Source: Sporolactobacillus sp. THM19-2
GTDB taxonomy: Bacteria > Bacillota > Bacilli > Bacillales > Sporolactobacillaceae
DNA length: 64,000 nucleotides
Direction: 5' to 3'
NCBI RefSeq assembly: GCF_004153195.1
Contig: NZ_SEMC01000004.1
Location: 124,001-188,000, forward strand
Shown: positions 9,072 to 17,908 of the stretch, in pieces
How the letters are laid out: every line of letters begins with the position of its first letter
Position numbering within the stretch: the stretch's first letter is position 1
The notes under the pieces: generated by a model
What the model was told of the DNA's origin: nothing
Database searches by the model: none
What the model saw: only the letters and a program-made list of their open reading frames with translations
Translations under genes and position numbers: made by a program

Positions 9072-9980
9072 TCATTCCCATAAATAAGGAGTTGTCTGAT
9101 AGACATAATAATTCAACCAGTTTGAGAAAAAGAGATGGGCGTGGGCACGCCAGGTATTTAACGGTTGACGGGATGGATCATCATTCGGAAAATAATGTTG
9201 CGGCAATTTCGGATTCAGCCCTCTCTTCCGGTCCCGTTTATATTCCATTGCAAGCGTGTCCGTCTCATATTCCAGATGCCCTGTAATCATGATTTGTCTG
9301 CCACCGTCTCCCATCAGAATTAAAGCACCGGCTTCTTCAGAGGATGAAAGCACTCTGACTTCAGGATGTGCCTTCAGGTCAGACAGATTCAGACCGGTAT
9401 AACGGGAGTGAGGGGCATTGTATACCTGATCAAATCCGCGGAGCAGCTTTTCGTACCTGTCATTTACAGTATGCCTGTAAATACCGCTCAGTTTTTCGGG
9501 AAGAAGCACCTTATGAATACCATAATGATAATAAAGGGCGGCCTGTGCACCCCAGCAAATATTTAAGGTAGATGTGACATGGGTGTCAGACCAGTCCATA
9601 ATTTCTTTCAGTTCATCCCAGTAATCGACTTCCGAAAAGGGCAGCTTTTCGACGGGAGCTCCGGTAATAATCAGTCCATCAAATTTTCTGTTCTTCACTT
9701 TGCTGAAAACCGTGTAAAACTGATCAAGATGCAAATGGCTGGTATGTTTTGATTCGTGTGTGGCCGTCCGCATAAATGTAATATTAACCTGCAATGGCGT
9801 ATTACCGAGAAGTCTGAGTAATTGTGCTTCTTCACGCTGTTTTTCAGGCATTAAATTCAGGATCAGTATATTTAAAGGACGGATGTCCTGAGTAACCGCA
9901 CGATCTTCATCCATGATAAAGATATTTTCATTTTCAAGGATTGTTCTTGCCGGCAGCATCTTCGGGATTTTAATAGGCAC
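9072..9980 (-). CDS. metA: Homoserine O-acetyltransferase (MetA family)
   Basis: Activates the hydroxyl of homoserine for methionine synthesis. It has 302 residues of the MetA (not MetX) fold. The nucleophile C142 is in NICWGAQAA, and the second catalytic pair H235 and E237 is in [10 protein letters not shown]47 and E111 occupy the positions that, in the characterised Bacillus cereus enzyme, favour acetyl-CoA; E. coli MetA, which uses succinyl-CoA, has Gly111. Acetyl transfer is therefore inferred. The start is a GTG, with GAGGAG 11 bases upstream. No SAM-I riboswitch was recognised upstream. Confidence 0.92.
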   Translation of the reverse strand: MPIKIPKMLPARTILENENIFIMDEDRAVTQDIRPLNILILNLMPEKQREEAQLLRLLGNTPLQVNITFMRTATHESKHTSHLHLDQFYTVFSKVKNRKFDGLIITGAPVEKLPFSEVDYWDELKEIMDWSDTHVTSTLNICWGAQAALYYHYGIHKVLLPEKLSGIYRHTVNDRYEKLLRGFDQVYNAPHSRYTGLNLSDLKAHPEVRVLSSSEEAGALILMGDGGRQIMITGHLEYETDTLAMEYKRDRKRGLNPKLPQHYFPNDDPSRQPLNTWRAHAHLFFSNWLNYYVYQTTPYLWE

Positions 9981-10095
9981 AATAATCAGTTCTCCTCATG
10001 GTTAACTTGGTATTATGTTTATTATATTATTTTTGCTTTCGGGTATCCAGCAATAATCAATAATCTATCATAAAAATAACAAAGTTTATCCTCAA

Positions 10096-10380
10096 ATAAT
10101 TCAGCGGGAATTCTGAAATATATCAACCGGTGTGCACCTTATATCAGCCGTGGCCAGGAATTCAGCCAGTTACCACTGGTTATCAGCCGACTCCCTGGAT
10201 AATTCAGCGGGAATCTCGGATAAATCAGCCGGTATGCACTTTATTTCAGCCGGGGAGTGGAATTCAGCCAAATGCCACGAGTTATCAGCCGATTCCCCGG
10301 ATAATTCAGCGGGGCTCCCGGATATATCAGCCGGATTACGCCTTATTTCAGCCGGGGCCAGGAATTCAGCCAGTTACACA
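10096..10380 (+). repeat. Intergenic mosaic of about 20-bp TCAGCCG repeats
   Basis: Fourteen consecutive units of 18-22 bp each carry a core like ATTTCAGCCGG or AATTCAGCGGG. They are arranged in a higher-order period of about 101 bp (five unit types), present nearly three times. Because units are close to 21 bp, two forward frames stay open and would encode repetitive peptides rich in ISAG or QPG motifs. No ribosome binding site or signal supports translation. The array lies between divergently placed metA and livJ. Similar ISA-type repeats occur between genes in other Bacillales (recollection, not checked). Confidence 0.85.
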
Positions 10381-10394
10381 GTTTTATTTTTATT

Positions 10395-10440
10395 GATTTT
10401 CTGAAATTATTCAGATTAAAGATAGAATATCCAGAAAATT
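10395..10440 (+). promoter_or_regulatory. Two CodY-like boxes upstream of livJ
   Basis: AATATCCAGAAAATT (10426-10440) matches the CodY consensus AATTTTCWGAAAATT at 13 of 15 positions. GATTTTCTGAAATTA (10395-10409) matches at 12 of 15. CodY is activated by branched-chain amino acids and GTP, so control of this transporter would be physiologically coherent. Confidence 0.6.
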
Positions 10441-10497
10441 CTATGTCAGAATATCTAACATAAATGATGACTATGAGGCTATAAATAATTATTATGG

Positions 10498-10526
10498 TTG
10501 TTAAGAGTTGTTAGAAATCATAGATA
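10498..10526 (+). promoter_or_regulatory. Probable sigma-A promoter of the liv operon
   Basis: TTGTTA (10498-10503) and TAGATA (10521-10526) are separated by 17 bases, about 100 bases upstream of livJ and downstream of the CodY-like boxes. Confidence 0.45.
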
Positions 10527-10625
10527 AAAAGAGGCTTTACCAGATGGTTATTAAGGGGGTGAATGTACATAGAAATATCAGATAATTAATATTATTTAAT
10601 GTTTTATAAAAAGAGGAGGGACAAC

Positions 10626-11807
10626 ATGAAACTAAAGAGAATTATTCCACTTTTGGCAGTATTGTCACTAATTGTCGGGCTGCTCTCTGCCTGTGGCGGT
10701 TCCGGTTCCGGAAGCTCCGGAAAAACAGTTATTAAGATTGCATCACAGTCACCTCTTTCAGGACCGAGTGCAACGCTCGGTGAAGCGATTAAGAATGGTG
10801 CACAGCTGGCCATTGATGATCAGAAGAAGGCATTCGCCGATAAGGGGTTTGATCTTCAGCTGGCGCAATATGATGACCAGGCAGACCCTAAGAAGGGCGT
10901 TGCCAATGCCCAGCTGATTACATCCGACAAATCGATTCTTGCCGTTGTCGGACATCTGAACTCCGGTGTGGCTATTCCTTCTTCTGAGGTTTATGAAAAA
11001 AATAATCTGGCCATGGTCTCCCCGGGAACCACAGCAACGATCGTTACTGACCGTAAACTGAAAACTGTAAACCGTATCTGTGCCCGTGACGATTTTCAGG
11101 GTCCTGCCGGTGCAAACTATGCGGTAAATACACTGAAGGCTAAAAAGATCTTTGTCATACAGGACAAGACAGCTTATGGTTCAGGACTGGCAAAGGAATT
11201 CCGAAAACAGGCTGAAAAGCTCGGTGCCCAAATTGTAGGTTATGAAGGTATTACCCCTGGTGAAAAGGACTTTAACGGTGTAATCGGGCAGGCTGTATCC
11301 AAAAAACCTGATCTGATTTACTTCGGTGGTGTCTATTCTGAAGGCGGTCTGATTGTCAAGCAGGCACGTGAAAAAGGACTGGATATCCCGATTATGGGCG
11401 GTGACGGTATGGACTCTTCATCAACCGTTCAGATAGCCGGTGAAGCCGTTAAGGGTGTCTATCTGACCTCTGTTGCCGGAGACGTAACAAAGACAGATGA
11501 GGGCCAGAAATTTGCTGAGAAATACAAGGACAAATTTAAAAAGGATATTGAATCCTACTCAGCATACGGTTACGATTCTGCTGCTGTTATCCTTCAGGGC
11601 CTGATGGACGCGATTAAAGCGAATGACGGTAAACTCCCTACCCGTGCAGATGTTACTAAAGCCATTCGCGGTGTCAAAAATTATGACGGCGTAACGACGA
11701 AAGTTACATTTGATGAGAAGGGTGATAACAAGTACGCTAAAGTGTATATTTATAACTTTGAAGAACAGAAATATCCACCGGTTCAGAAGGCTGAAATCGG
11801 TCAGTAA
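10626..11807 (+). CDS. livJ: Branched-chain amino acid ABC transporter, substrate-binding lipoprotein
   Basis: Extracytoplasmic type I periplasmic-binding-fold protein (393 residues) tethered to the membrane. The signal peptide ends in the lipobox LSAC with lipidated C23, followed by a Gly/Ser linker. The mature part begins IKIASQSPLSGPSATLGEAIKNGAQLA, as in LivJ/LivK-type proteins (fold Peripla_BP_6). The ATG at 10626 follows GAGGAGGG; the ORF extends upstream but lacks a better start. It is the first gene of livJHMGF. An intercistronic hairpin after it should leave it in excess over the membrane components. Confidence 0.92.
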   Translation: MKLKRIIPLLAVLSLIVGLLSACGGSGSGSSGKTVIKIASQSPLSGPSATLGEAIKNGAQLAIDDQKKAFADKGFDLQLAQYDDQADPKKGVANAQLITSDKSILAVVGHLNSGVAIPSSEVYEKNNLAMVSPGTTATIVTDRKLKTVNRICARDDFQGPAGANYAVNTLKAKKIFVIQDKTAYGSGLAKEFRKQAEKLGAQIVGYEGITPGEKDFNGVIGQAVSKKPDLIYFGGVYSEGGLIVKQAREKGLDIPIMGGDGMDSSSTVQIAGEAVKGVYLTSVAGDVTKTDEGQKFAEKYKDKFKKDIESYSAYGYDSAAVILQGLMDAIKANDGKLPTRADVTKAIRGVKNYDGVTTKVTFDEKGDNKYAKVYIYNFEEQKYPPVQKAEIGQ

Positions 11808-11848
11808 AAACAACTCTTGCACACACGAATGTAAATAGACTTTATTCC

Positions 11849-11884
11849 AAAAGGGTATGGGACTTTTAAACTATACCCTTTTAG
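11849..11884 (+). terminator. Intercistronic hairpin after livJ
   Basis: AAAAGGGTAT (11849-11858) and ATACCCTTTT (11873-11882) form a 10-bp stem. The T-run is short, which fits partial termination or mRNA 3' protection between livJ and livH. Confidence 0.65.
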
Positions 11885-11953
11885 GATTTTATGGAGTTAT
11901 TTTCAGCTCCGGCAAATCATTTTTTATAACTGTATTGGGAAAGTGGTGAGAAG

Positions 11954-12946
11954 ATGTTTGCACATATTATTGCAAATTTACCTCAGGTGCTTATTGATGG
12001 ATTAACTCTTGGTGTTGTGTATGCAGTTGTCGCAATAGGCTACACCATGGTTTATGGTATTCTGGAGCTGATTAACTTTGCTCATGGTGATGTATTTATG
12101 ACCGGTGCCTTTATTGGTGCAGTGATCCTCTTCCTGCTTACAGGAATCGGATTTGTCGCTTCAGTACCCGCGCTGGTTGTTTTCGCTATTGTAATAGTCA
12201 TATCGGCGATTGCAACAGGAATGCTCGGAGTAGGAATTGAGCGGGTTGCATACAGGCCACTCAGGAGGAAGAATGCACCGAAACTGATTGCGCTTATCAC
12301 ATCAATTGGTATTTCCTTTGTTCTTGAAGATGTTGTACGCTTTATTGCAGAACTGAATACCGGGAACTATATTGTGACTACACCTCCTATGTTTGATCAT
12401 AAATTTACGCTTCCTGTTCAAAATGTGATCCCATTTCTAAATAATGCAACGTTCCAGAGTTCATTTCTCCTGGTTGTCATCTGTACCCTTATTATGCTGA
12501 TATCTCTTGATCTGTTTGTCAACAAAACCAAATGGGGTATGGCCATGCGTGCGGTGGCACAGGACAGAGATACAGCATCTCTGATGTCTATCAATGTGAA
12601 TCGTGTGATATCTGTTACATTTTTTATCGGCTCAGCCCTAGGAGGAGCGACAGGGGTCCTGTTTATGATTCAGTATGGAACGATTGACCCCTATATCGGT
12701 TTTATTCTTGGCATAAAAGCCTTTACAGCAGCAGTACTCGGAGGTATTGGAAATATCAGGGGTGCCATGCTTGGAGGCATTGTCCTGGGATTACTTGAAA
12801 TGTTTGCGGCTGCGAACCTTTCCATCATCACTAATGGTGCGATGGGTGCTGAATATAAAGATGTTTTCGCATTCATCATTCTGATACTTGTCCTTATATT
12901 TAAACCCGAAGGCTTGTTTGGTAAAGCCGTCGTCGAGAAAGTGTAG
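11954..12946 (+). CDS. livH: Branched-chain amino acid ABC transporter permease LivH
   Basis: Inner membrane permease of 330 residues with about eight membrane segments. LTLGVVYAVVAIGYTMVYGILELINFAHGD near the N-terminus and the EAA-like stretch ALGGATGVLF/LGGIGNIRGAMLGG towards the C-terminus are typical of LivH. It pairs with LivM to form the channel. The ATG at 11954 follows a GTGGTGAG ribosome binding site. The following gene starts 9 bases after its stop. Confidence 0.92.
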   Translation: MFAHIIANLPQVLIDGLTLGVVYAVVAIGYTMVYGILELINFAHGDVFMTGAFIGAVILFLLTGIGFVASVPALVVFAIVIVISAIATGMLGVGIERVAYRPLRRKNAPKLIALITSIGISFVLEDVVRFIAELNTGNYIVTTPPMFDHKFTLPVQNVIPFLNNATFQSSFLLVVICTLIMLISLDLFVNKTKWGMAMRAVAQDRDTASLMSINVNRVISVTFFIGSALGGATGVLFMIQYGTIDPYIGFILGIKAFTAAVLGGIGNIRGAMLGGIVLGLLEMFAAANLSIITNGAMGAEYKDVFAFIILILVLIFKPEGLFGKAVVEKV

Positions 12947-12955
12947 GTGGTAAAA

Positions 12956-14272
12956 ATGAATGCACTTCTTGGTAAATTAGCTCAGAACAAAAAGGGCCAG
13001 ATCATTCTGTTTGCTATTTATGTTCTGGCAACAAGTGGCGGTCTCATTCTTCTGAGAGATTCGGTCATTGCATTTCTTCTCCTTCTGTTTTCCATTCTTA
13101 TTCTGTATTATCTTAAACTGGGGATCAGAACGAAGTGGATCATTGGGCTGATTATTATCGGTTTCCTTGTACCGTTTTCAGCAAGTCAGGGGGATTCCTA
13201 CCAGTCTTTCATGGAAGTCGGTACACTTGTCGGTATTTATGTCGCTATGGCACTCGGCCTGAACATTGTTGTTGGTTTCGCCGGGCTGCTTGATCTGGGC
13301 TTCATTGCCTTCTTCGCAGTTGGTGCTTATACATACGCCATCTTTGCCACAGATCAGGCGTCTCAGTTCATGCCGTTCGGGAATTATCCCCTCCCCGGTG
13401 GCTCATTCTGGGTGTTTATTATCATCGGCGCATGCGTTGCAGCCATTTTCGGTATCCTGCTTGGCGTCCCTGTACTGAGAGTCCGGGGGGATTATCTGGC
13501 GATTGTGACGCTGGGATTTGGGGAGATTATCCGGATTTTGCTGAACAATATGGATAAACCAGTGAACATAACAAATGGATCAATGGGAATCGCTTCGATT
13601 ACGCCACCGAATTTTTTCGGTATCTCCATTGGCACTTCAAGTCAGTTTTACTATATTGTGCTGGGAATCTTTCTTGTGGTCATTTACACCGTACGTAAGC
13701 TTGAAAATTCTAAACTTGGCAGGGCATGGAAAGCGGTGAGAGATAACGAAATTGCTGCTCAGTCCAGTGGAATACCTCTGGTCAAAACGAAACTGGCTGC
13801 TTTCGCTATAGGTGCCTCTTTTTCCGGGATGATGGGCGTTGTCTTCTCGGCCAAGCAAATGTTTGTCGATGCTACCAGTTTCACTTACCTCGAATCTACC
13901 ATGGTTCTTGTTATGGTCGTACTCGGTGGTATGGGCAGTGTACCCGGCGTAATTCTGGGAGCCGCGATTGTGATCATACTGAGGACACAGGTCCTGACGG
14001 AAATATCAAACTGGCTGACACAGCTTGGTACTTCCGGAATCATCAATATTCCGCCTGCTCTGTCTCCGGCGAAGATGCAGCTTCTGATTTTCGGATTATT
14101 GCTGATTATTTTTGCTTTATATCGTCCACAGGGATTGATCCCGCATAAAAACCGTCCTGTGGATCAGAAAAAAATCCAGAAACTTGCTGAAAAAGAACCC
14201 TCACTCAGTCGCAATCCGGCTGATAAATCTATTGGTACTGAAGAAGCAGAACCCGGAGGTGCCGAAACATGA
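12956..14272 (+). CDS. livM: Branched-chain amino acid ABC transporter permease LivM
   Basis: Second permease subunit, 438 residues. Three extra hydrophobic segments occupy the first about 90 residues, then the conserved LivM core (GLNIVVGFAGLLDLGFIAFFAVGAY) and the loop GDYLAIVTLGFGEIIRI. A hydrophilic tail of about 40 charged residues ends the protein. The ATG at 12956 is preceded by AGGTGG at six bases; the in-frame GTG at 12947 lies within that site and is less likely. The stop overlaps the livG start by 4 bp. Confidence 0.92.
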   Translation: MNALLGKLAQNKKGQIILFAIYVLATSGGLILLRDSVIAFLLLLFSILILYYLKLGIRTKWIIGLIIIGFLVPFSASQGDSYQSFMEVGTLVGIYVAMALGLNIVVGFAGLLDLGFIAFFAVGAYTYAIFATDQASQFMPFGNYPLPGGSFWVFIIIGACVAAIFGILLGVPVLRVRGDYLAIVTLGFGEIIRILLNNMDKPVNITNGSMGIASITPPNFFGISIGTSSQFYYIVLGIFLVVIYTVRKLENSKLGRAWKAVRDNEIAAQSSGIPLVKTKLAAFAIGASFSGMMGVVFSAKQMFVDATSFTYLESTMVLVMVVLGGMGSVPGVILGAAIVIILRTQVLTEISNWLTQLGTSGIINIPPALSPAKMQLLIFGLLLIIFALYRPQGLIPHKNRPVDQKKIQKLAEKEPSLSRNPADKSIGTEEAEPGGAET

Positions 14273-15045
14273 ATATCATGGAAGTTAAAGATCTCACCAA
14301 ACAGTTTGGCGGGCTGACCGCGACAGATCATATTTCGATGAATATCGAAAAAAATTCTATTACAGCCGTTATCGGACCAAATGGTGCAGGAAAAACAACA
14401 TTTTTCAATATGGTCACAGGTGTGTATAAACCGACAAGTGGTGACATCCTGCTGGATGGAAAATCAATTGTAGGGTATAAACCGCATAAAGTCTCCCATT
14501 TTGGTATTGCGCGAACTTTTCAGAATATCCGGCTTTTTGACGACATGACCGTGCTTGAAAATGTTCTCGTCGGTATGCATCAGCGCCTGAAGGCCCACTG
14601 GGTGGGGACGCTCCTCCAGCTTCCAAATATCAGAAAGGAAGAAATGCTGGCAAAGGTAAAAGCCTATAAACTTCTTGAATATGTCGGACTTTCTGATCAG
14701 TTAAACGAAAATGCGAGTAACCTAGCCTATGGACAGCAAAGGCGTCTGGAAATCGCCCGTGCCATTGCATCAAAACCGAAATTACTTTTATTGGATGAGC
14801 CGGCCGCCGGAATGAACCCCAAAGAAACAAAGAGACTGACTCAACTGATCCATGATATGAGTAAACGTCTCGATTTAACGATCATCCTTATTGAACATGA
14901 CATGAAACTGGTTATGGAAATATCCGATTATATTTACGTTCTGGATCACGGTCAGTTGATTGCTGAAGGAAAACCAGATGACATTCGGAAAAATGACAGA
15001 GTGATTGAGGCATATCTGGGTACGGGAGCGGTGAAAAATGGCTGA
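14269..15045 (+). CDS. livG: Branched-chain amino acid ABC transporter ATPase LivG
   Basis: Cytoplasmic ATPase, 258 residues. Walker A GPNGAGKTT, signature LAYGQQRRLEIARA, Walker B LLLLDEPAAGMNP and the family-specific GIARTFQNIRLF are all present. It starts with ATG overlapping the end of livM (ATGA) behind GGAGGTG. It works as a heterodimer with LivF on the cytoplasmic face of LivH/LivM. Confidence 0.94.
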   Translation: MNIMEVKDLTKQFGGLTATDHISMNIEKNSITAVIGPNGAGKTTFFNMVTGVYKPTSGDILLDGKSIVGYKPHKVSHFGIARTFQNIRLFDDMTVLENVLVGMHQRLKAHWVGTLLQLPNIRKEEMLAKVKAYKLLEYVGLSDQLNENASNLAYGQQRRLEIARAIASKPKLLLLDEPAAGMNPKETKRLTQLIHDMSKRLDLTIILIEHDMKLVMEISDYIYVLDHGQLIAEGKPDDIRKNDRVIEAYLGTGAVKNG

Positions 15046-15763
15046 ATTGAACGTTTCACATTATTTGGATGTCAGAGGAATCGAGAGTTATTACGGTAAA
15101 ATCAAAGCGCTAAACGGGATTGATCTGCATATCGAACAGGGGGAAATTGTCACTCTGATCGGGAGTAACGGCGCCGGTAAATCAACCACATTGAAGTCAA
15201 TCAGTGGACAGGTCAGACCAAAGGAAGGATCAATCCTTTTCGAGGGGAAGGACATTACGAAAAATGAACCACATAAAACGGCATTACTGGGGATCGCCCA
15301 GGTGCCGGAAGGGCGCAGAATTTTCCCAAGACTTACAGTCAGAGAAAATCTGCAAGTCGGTGCTTTTTCAGTCAAAGATAAAAAAATCGTGGCTCAGCGT
15401 ATGGAAACCGTTTTTGGCTATTTTCCCCGTCTGAAAGAACGACTTTCTCAGGTGAGCGGAACAATGAGCGGCGGCGAGCAGCAAATGCTGGCGATGGGAC
15501 GTGCGCTGATGATGAAGCCAAAACTTCTGATGCTTGATGAGCCGTCAATGGGCCTGTCACCAAATTTCGTTGAGCAGATTTTCAATATCATTCTCGATAT
15601 GAAGGAAGTAGGGATGACCATCCTGCTGGTCGAACAGAATGCTTATCAGGCGCTGCAGATCGCTGATCGCGGATACGTGATCCAGACCGGACAGATCGTC
15701 ATGGAAGGCAGAGGTAAAGAACTGATGGTGAATGATATGATCAGAGAAGCCTATCTGGCCTGA
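15038..15763 (+). CDS. livF: Branched-chain amino acid ABC transporter ATPase LivF
   Basis: Second ATPase, 241 residues. Walker A GSNGAGKST, the LivF-specific AQVPEGRRIFPRLTV, signature MSGGEQQMLAMGRA and Walker B LLMLDEPSMGLSP are present. The gene overlaps livG by 8 bp and closes the operon before a strong terminator. With LivG it powers uptake of leucine, isoleucine and valine. Confidence 0.94.
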   Translation: MAELNVSHYLDVRGIESYYGKIKALNGIDLHIEQGEIVTLIGSNGAGKSTTLKSISGQVRPKEGSILFEGKDITKNEPHKTALLGIAQVPEGRRIFPRLTVRENLQVGAFSVKDKKIVAQRMETVFGYFPRLKERLSQVSGTMSGGEQQMLAMGRALMMKPKLLMLDEPSMGLSPNFVEQIFNIILDMKEVGMTILLVEQNAYQALQIADRGYVIQTGQIVMEGRGKELMVNDMIREAYLA

Positions 15764-15793
15764 TTTTACTCAGGCAGAAAATGATTTACAGAC

Positions 15794-15830
15794 AGAGGAA
15801 AGCCTGAAATAACAGGCTTTCCTCTTATTC
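15794..15830 (+). terminator. Terminator of the liv operon
   Basis: AGAGGAAAGCCTG (15794-15806) and CAGGCTTTCCTCT (15813-15825) form a perfect 13-bp stem with a 6-base loop, then TATT. Confidence 0.85.
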
Positions 15831-15908
15831 ATAACACGTTTTATTTGTCGACCAAAGGCGTGCCACGTATAATATGGATATCTTACTTTTAAAGGATCTG
15901 ATTGAAAA

Positions 15909-16085
15909 ATGGGATGGCTGAGCAGATTAACAGGTGGACGCTTTTTCCCTTTTCGAAAAAAATGTGCACTTTGCCATCGAACAGTTCCGGGAATGAGAAA
16001 GTACATGAACGATCAGGGCGAGACGATTTATATCTGCCCCTCCTGCAGTGAATATGCAGAAAGGCGGGCTTTCAGAAAACTGTAA
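15909..16085 (+). CDS. Small zinc-ribbon protein (58 residues)
   Basis: Short reading frame that begins MGWLSRLTGG and contains two CxxC pairs, CALC and CPSC, about 26 residues apart, a probable zinc knuckle. Basic residues flank both ends (FRKK, ERRAFRKL). The spacing between liv and the next gene, the codon use and the well-formed cysteine pairs argue for a real gene, although the ribosome binding site (AAAGGA, 11 bases) is weak. The family is not recognised with certainty. It may be co-transcribed with the downstream acyltransferase-like gene 50 bases away. Confidence 0.6.
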   Translation: MGWLSRLTGGRFFPFRKKCALCHRTVPGMRKYMNDQGETIYICPSCSEYAERRAFRKL

Positions 16086-16135
16086 TTTCCAAAGGGTCGT
16101 AAAAATGGTCCTGACGAATTGAAGGAGTGGATGAC

Positions 16136-17413
16136 ATGACCACATTAAGCCGACAAATCTATCCTGCTGAAAGTGCGGATATCAAACACTATATTTCAGG
16201 ACAGAAAAAAAGAAATGATCATTATCTCCATGCCGTCATTCATCTTGACGCGCACATTGATGAGGACCTTCTGAAAAAAGCGGTTGATGTGACAATGGAT
16301 GCTGTTCCTCTGCTTGGCTGCCGTTTTGTCGAAACCCCCGAAAAGGCTTATTGGATCCCGGCAGGATGGACAGCCGATGATATGGTTCAACTTGTCCGGA
16401 CAGATCATGTAAAAACAACAGTTTATCAACATCTGATCATCAAACCGGATGAAAAAAAGGGACCACAGATGAGACTGACGATTGTCAGGGGAGAGGCAAC
16501 AGACGCATTGGCGATTGTTTTGAATCACATGATTTGTGATGGTGGAGGCATTCGGGATTATCTGTATTTACTCTGTGATTGTTACAACAGACTTGTCGAA
16601 AAACCGGATGAAGAAATAAAAAACCTTCCTGATCCGGCAAGGCGGAGTATCAGGCAGGTATTTGATCAGATGAGTGCATCACAGATGAATCAGATAAAGC
16701 ATGCAGAACTTCAAAATTATCCTCAGACCGAAAAGGATTATTTGCCACTTCAGGGGGATGAGAGAACACCCTTCATTATGACGCACAAGGTCTCCGCAGA
16801 CCGTTTCGATAAAATAAAAAGTTTTGCAAAGTCAGAGGGGGCAACCATTAATGACGCGCTTTTTGCCGCATATATCTGTGCACTGTCCCAGGATCTGAGA
16901 ACAGATATGATCGTGGTGGACTGTCCGGTTAATCTCCGCGCTTTTCTGCCAAAGGACTATCAGCCCGGCCTCTGTAATCTGACATCTAATATCGTCTGTG
17001 CCGTACCCTCCCGTGCCGGTGAATCATTTGATAAGGCACTGTCTGAAGTTAAGCAGGTGATGTCCATTCAAAAGGGGAACCTTGAACCCCTGAGGGTATA
17101 CTGGGAGCTTGAGAATGCCTATCAGACACTGCCTCTGCATCAGGCGAAAGAACGATTTCCTGAAATTTACAACATACCTAAAAATGGCATGACCAATATC
17201 GGTGTTCTGGATGATTCGAAGCTGGTTTTCGGTGATGTGAGATCAGTGGATGCCAGTATATCGGGATCAATCAAATATGCACCTTACTTTCAGGTTGCCA
17301 TCACAACATTCCGGAAAGAAATGACGTTCAGTACAAATTTCCATGGAACCAGCGAAGATTACAAGTGGCTGGATCACTTTGTTCATCGCATGATCAGTTA
17401 TTTACCTGAATAA
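16136..17413 (+). CDS. Condensation/alcohol acetyltransferase-like protein
   Basis: 425-residue protein of the chloramphenicol-acetyltransferase/condensation-domain superfamily. The active-site motif HxxxDGGG is visible as NHMICDGGGIRDYL near residue 128. The C-terminal half contains the DCPVNLRAF segment and an SNIVCAVPS strand, typical of stand-alone condensation or PapA-like acyltransferases. No adenylation or carrier domain is nearby, so it is not part of a visible NRPS. The ATG at 16136 has AAGGAG eight bases upstream. Likely role: acyl transfer to an alcohol or amine; the substrate is unknown. Confidence 0.65.
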   Translation: MTTLSRQIYPAESADIKHYISGQKKRNDHYLHAVIHLDAHIDEDLLKKAVDVTMDAVPLLGCRFVETPEKAYWIPAGWTADDMVQLVRTDHVKTTVYQHLIIKPDEKKGPQMRLTIVRGEATDALAIVLNHMICDGGGIRDYLYLLCDCYNRLVEKPDEEIKNLPDPARRSIRQVFDQMSASQMNQIKHAELQNYPQTEKDYLPLQGDERTPFIMTHKVSADRFDKIKSFAKSEGATINDALFAAYICALSQDLRTDMIVVDCPVNLRAFLPKDYQPGLCNLTSNIVCAVPSRAGESFDKALSEVKQVMSIQKGNLEPLRVYWELENAYQTLPLHQAKERFPEIYNIPKNGMTNIGVLDDSKLVFGDVRSVDASISGSIKYAPYFQVAITTFRKEMTFSTNFHGTSEDYKWLDHFVHRMISYLPE

Positions 17414-17420
17414 TATCAAT

Positions 17421-17455
17421 AAGTGAGGTCGAAAAAATCAGACCTCACTTATTTA
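17421..17455. terminator. Bidirectional terminator
   Basis: AAGTGAGGTC (17421-17430) and GACCTCACTT (17441-17450) form a 10-bp stem followed by ATTTA. It overlaps the stop codon of the convergent minus-strand gene. Confidence 0.75.
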
Positions 17456-17748
17456 CTCTTATAATAGGTTTCCAGAGCCTGTTTGCTGATTGTTATCTGA
17501 TCTCCTGGTGCCGTATTTGAACCTGATTCATCCTGAAGTTCAGCAATCTGGCTGCTAATCATTTTAAGGCGCATATGAGTTCGAAAAATGGTGTCACGTT
17601 CTGAGAGAGATAAATGATCTGAGGTGGTCAGCTGATCCAGACTGCTGAGCAGTGCGAGCTTCTCCTGACGCAAAGCATGAAGTTGACTGTAGGTGTTTTT
17701 CAGGGTGTATCCGGTTGTTATTACTGAATGGACAAGTGGAAGTTGCAT
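17449..17748 (-). CDS. Uncharacterised small helical protein
   Basis: 99-residue protein, not recognised. The sequence is soluble and mostly helical, with heptad-like leucines (LHALRQEKLALLSSLDQL and MRLKMISSQIAEL) suggesting a short coiled coil. The start codon lies about 20 bases from a GAGG-like site. It stands alone between two convergent or divergent neighbours. The stop codon lies in the shared terminator stem. No function is proposed. Confidence 0.55.
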   Translation of the reverse strand: MQLPLVHSVITTGYTLKNTYSQLHALRQEKLALLSSLDQLTTSDHLSLSERDTIFRTHMRLKMISSQIAELQDESGSNTAPGDQITISKQALETYYKSK

Positions 17749-17908
17749 GTTATTCAGCCTCTTATCTGTTTGTTATCCCTATTATAATACTCTGGAACAT
17801 CCGGAAAAGAGGAAAACAGCATGAATTTTTCATCAGAATATAGCCATTACGTATCAATCAGCCAGGACTAACGGCCTATTGCATACAAAGTGAATCAACC
17901 TGATCTGG

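Noticed and set aside
9981-10095. SAM-I riboswitch for metA
   Set aside because: The upstream region is short, AT-rich and without the conserved multi-helix core.
10130-10404. Two overlapping forward frames of about 90 codons rich in ISAG or QPG
   Set aside because: They are a by-product of the 20-21 bp repeat array; no ribosome binding site, no independent coding signal.
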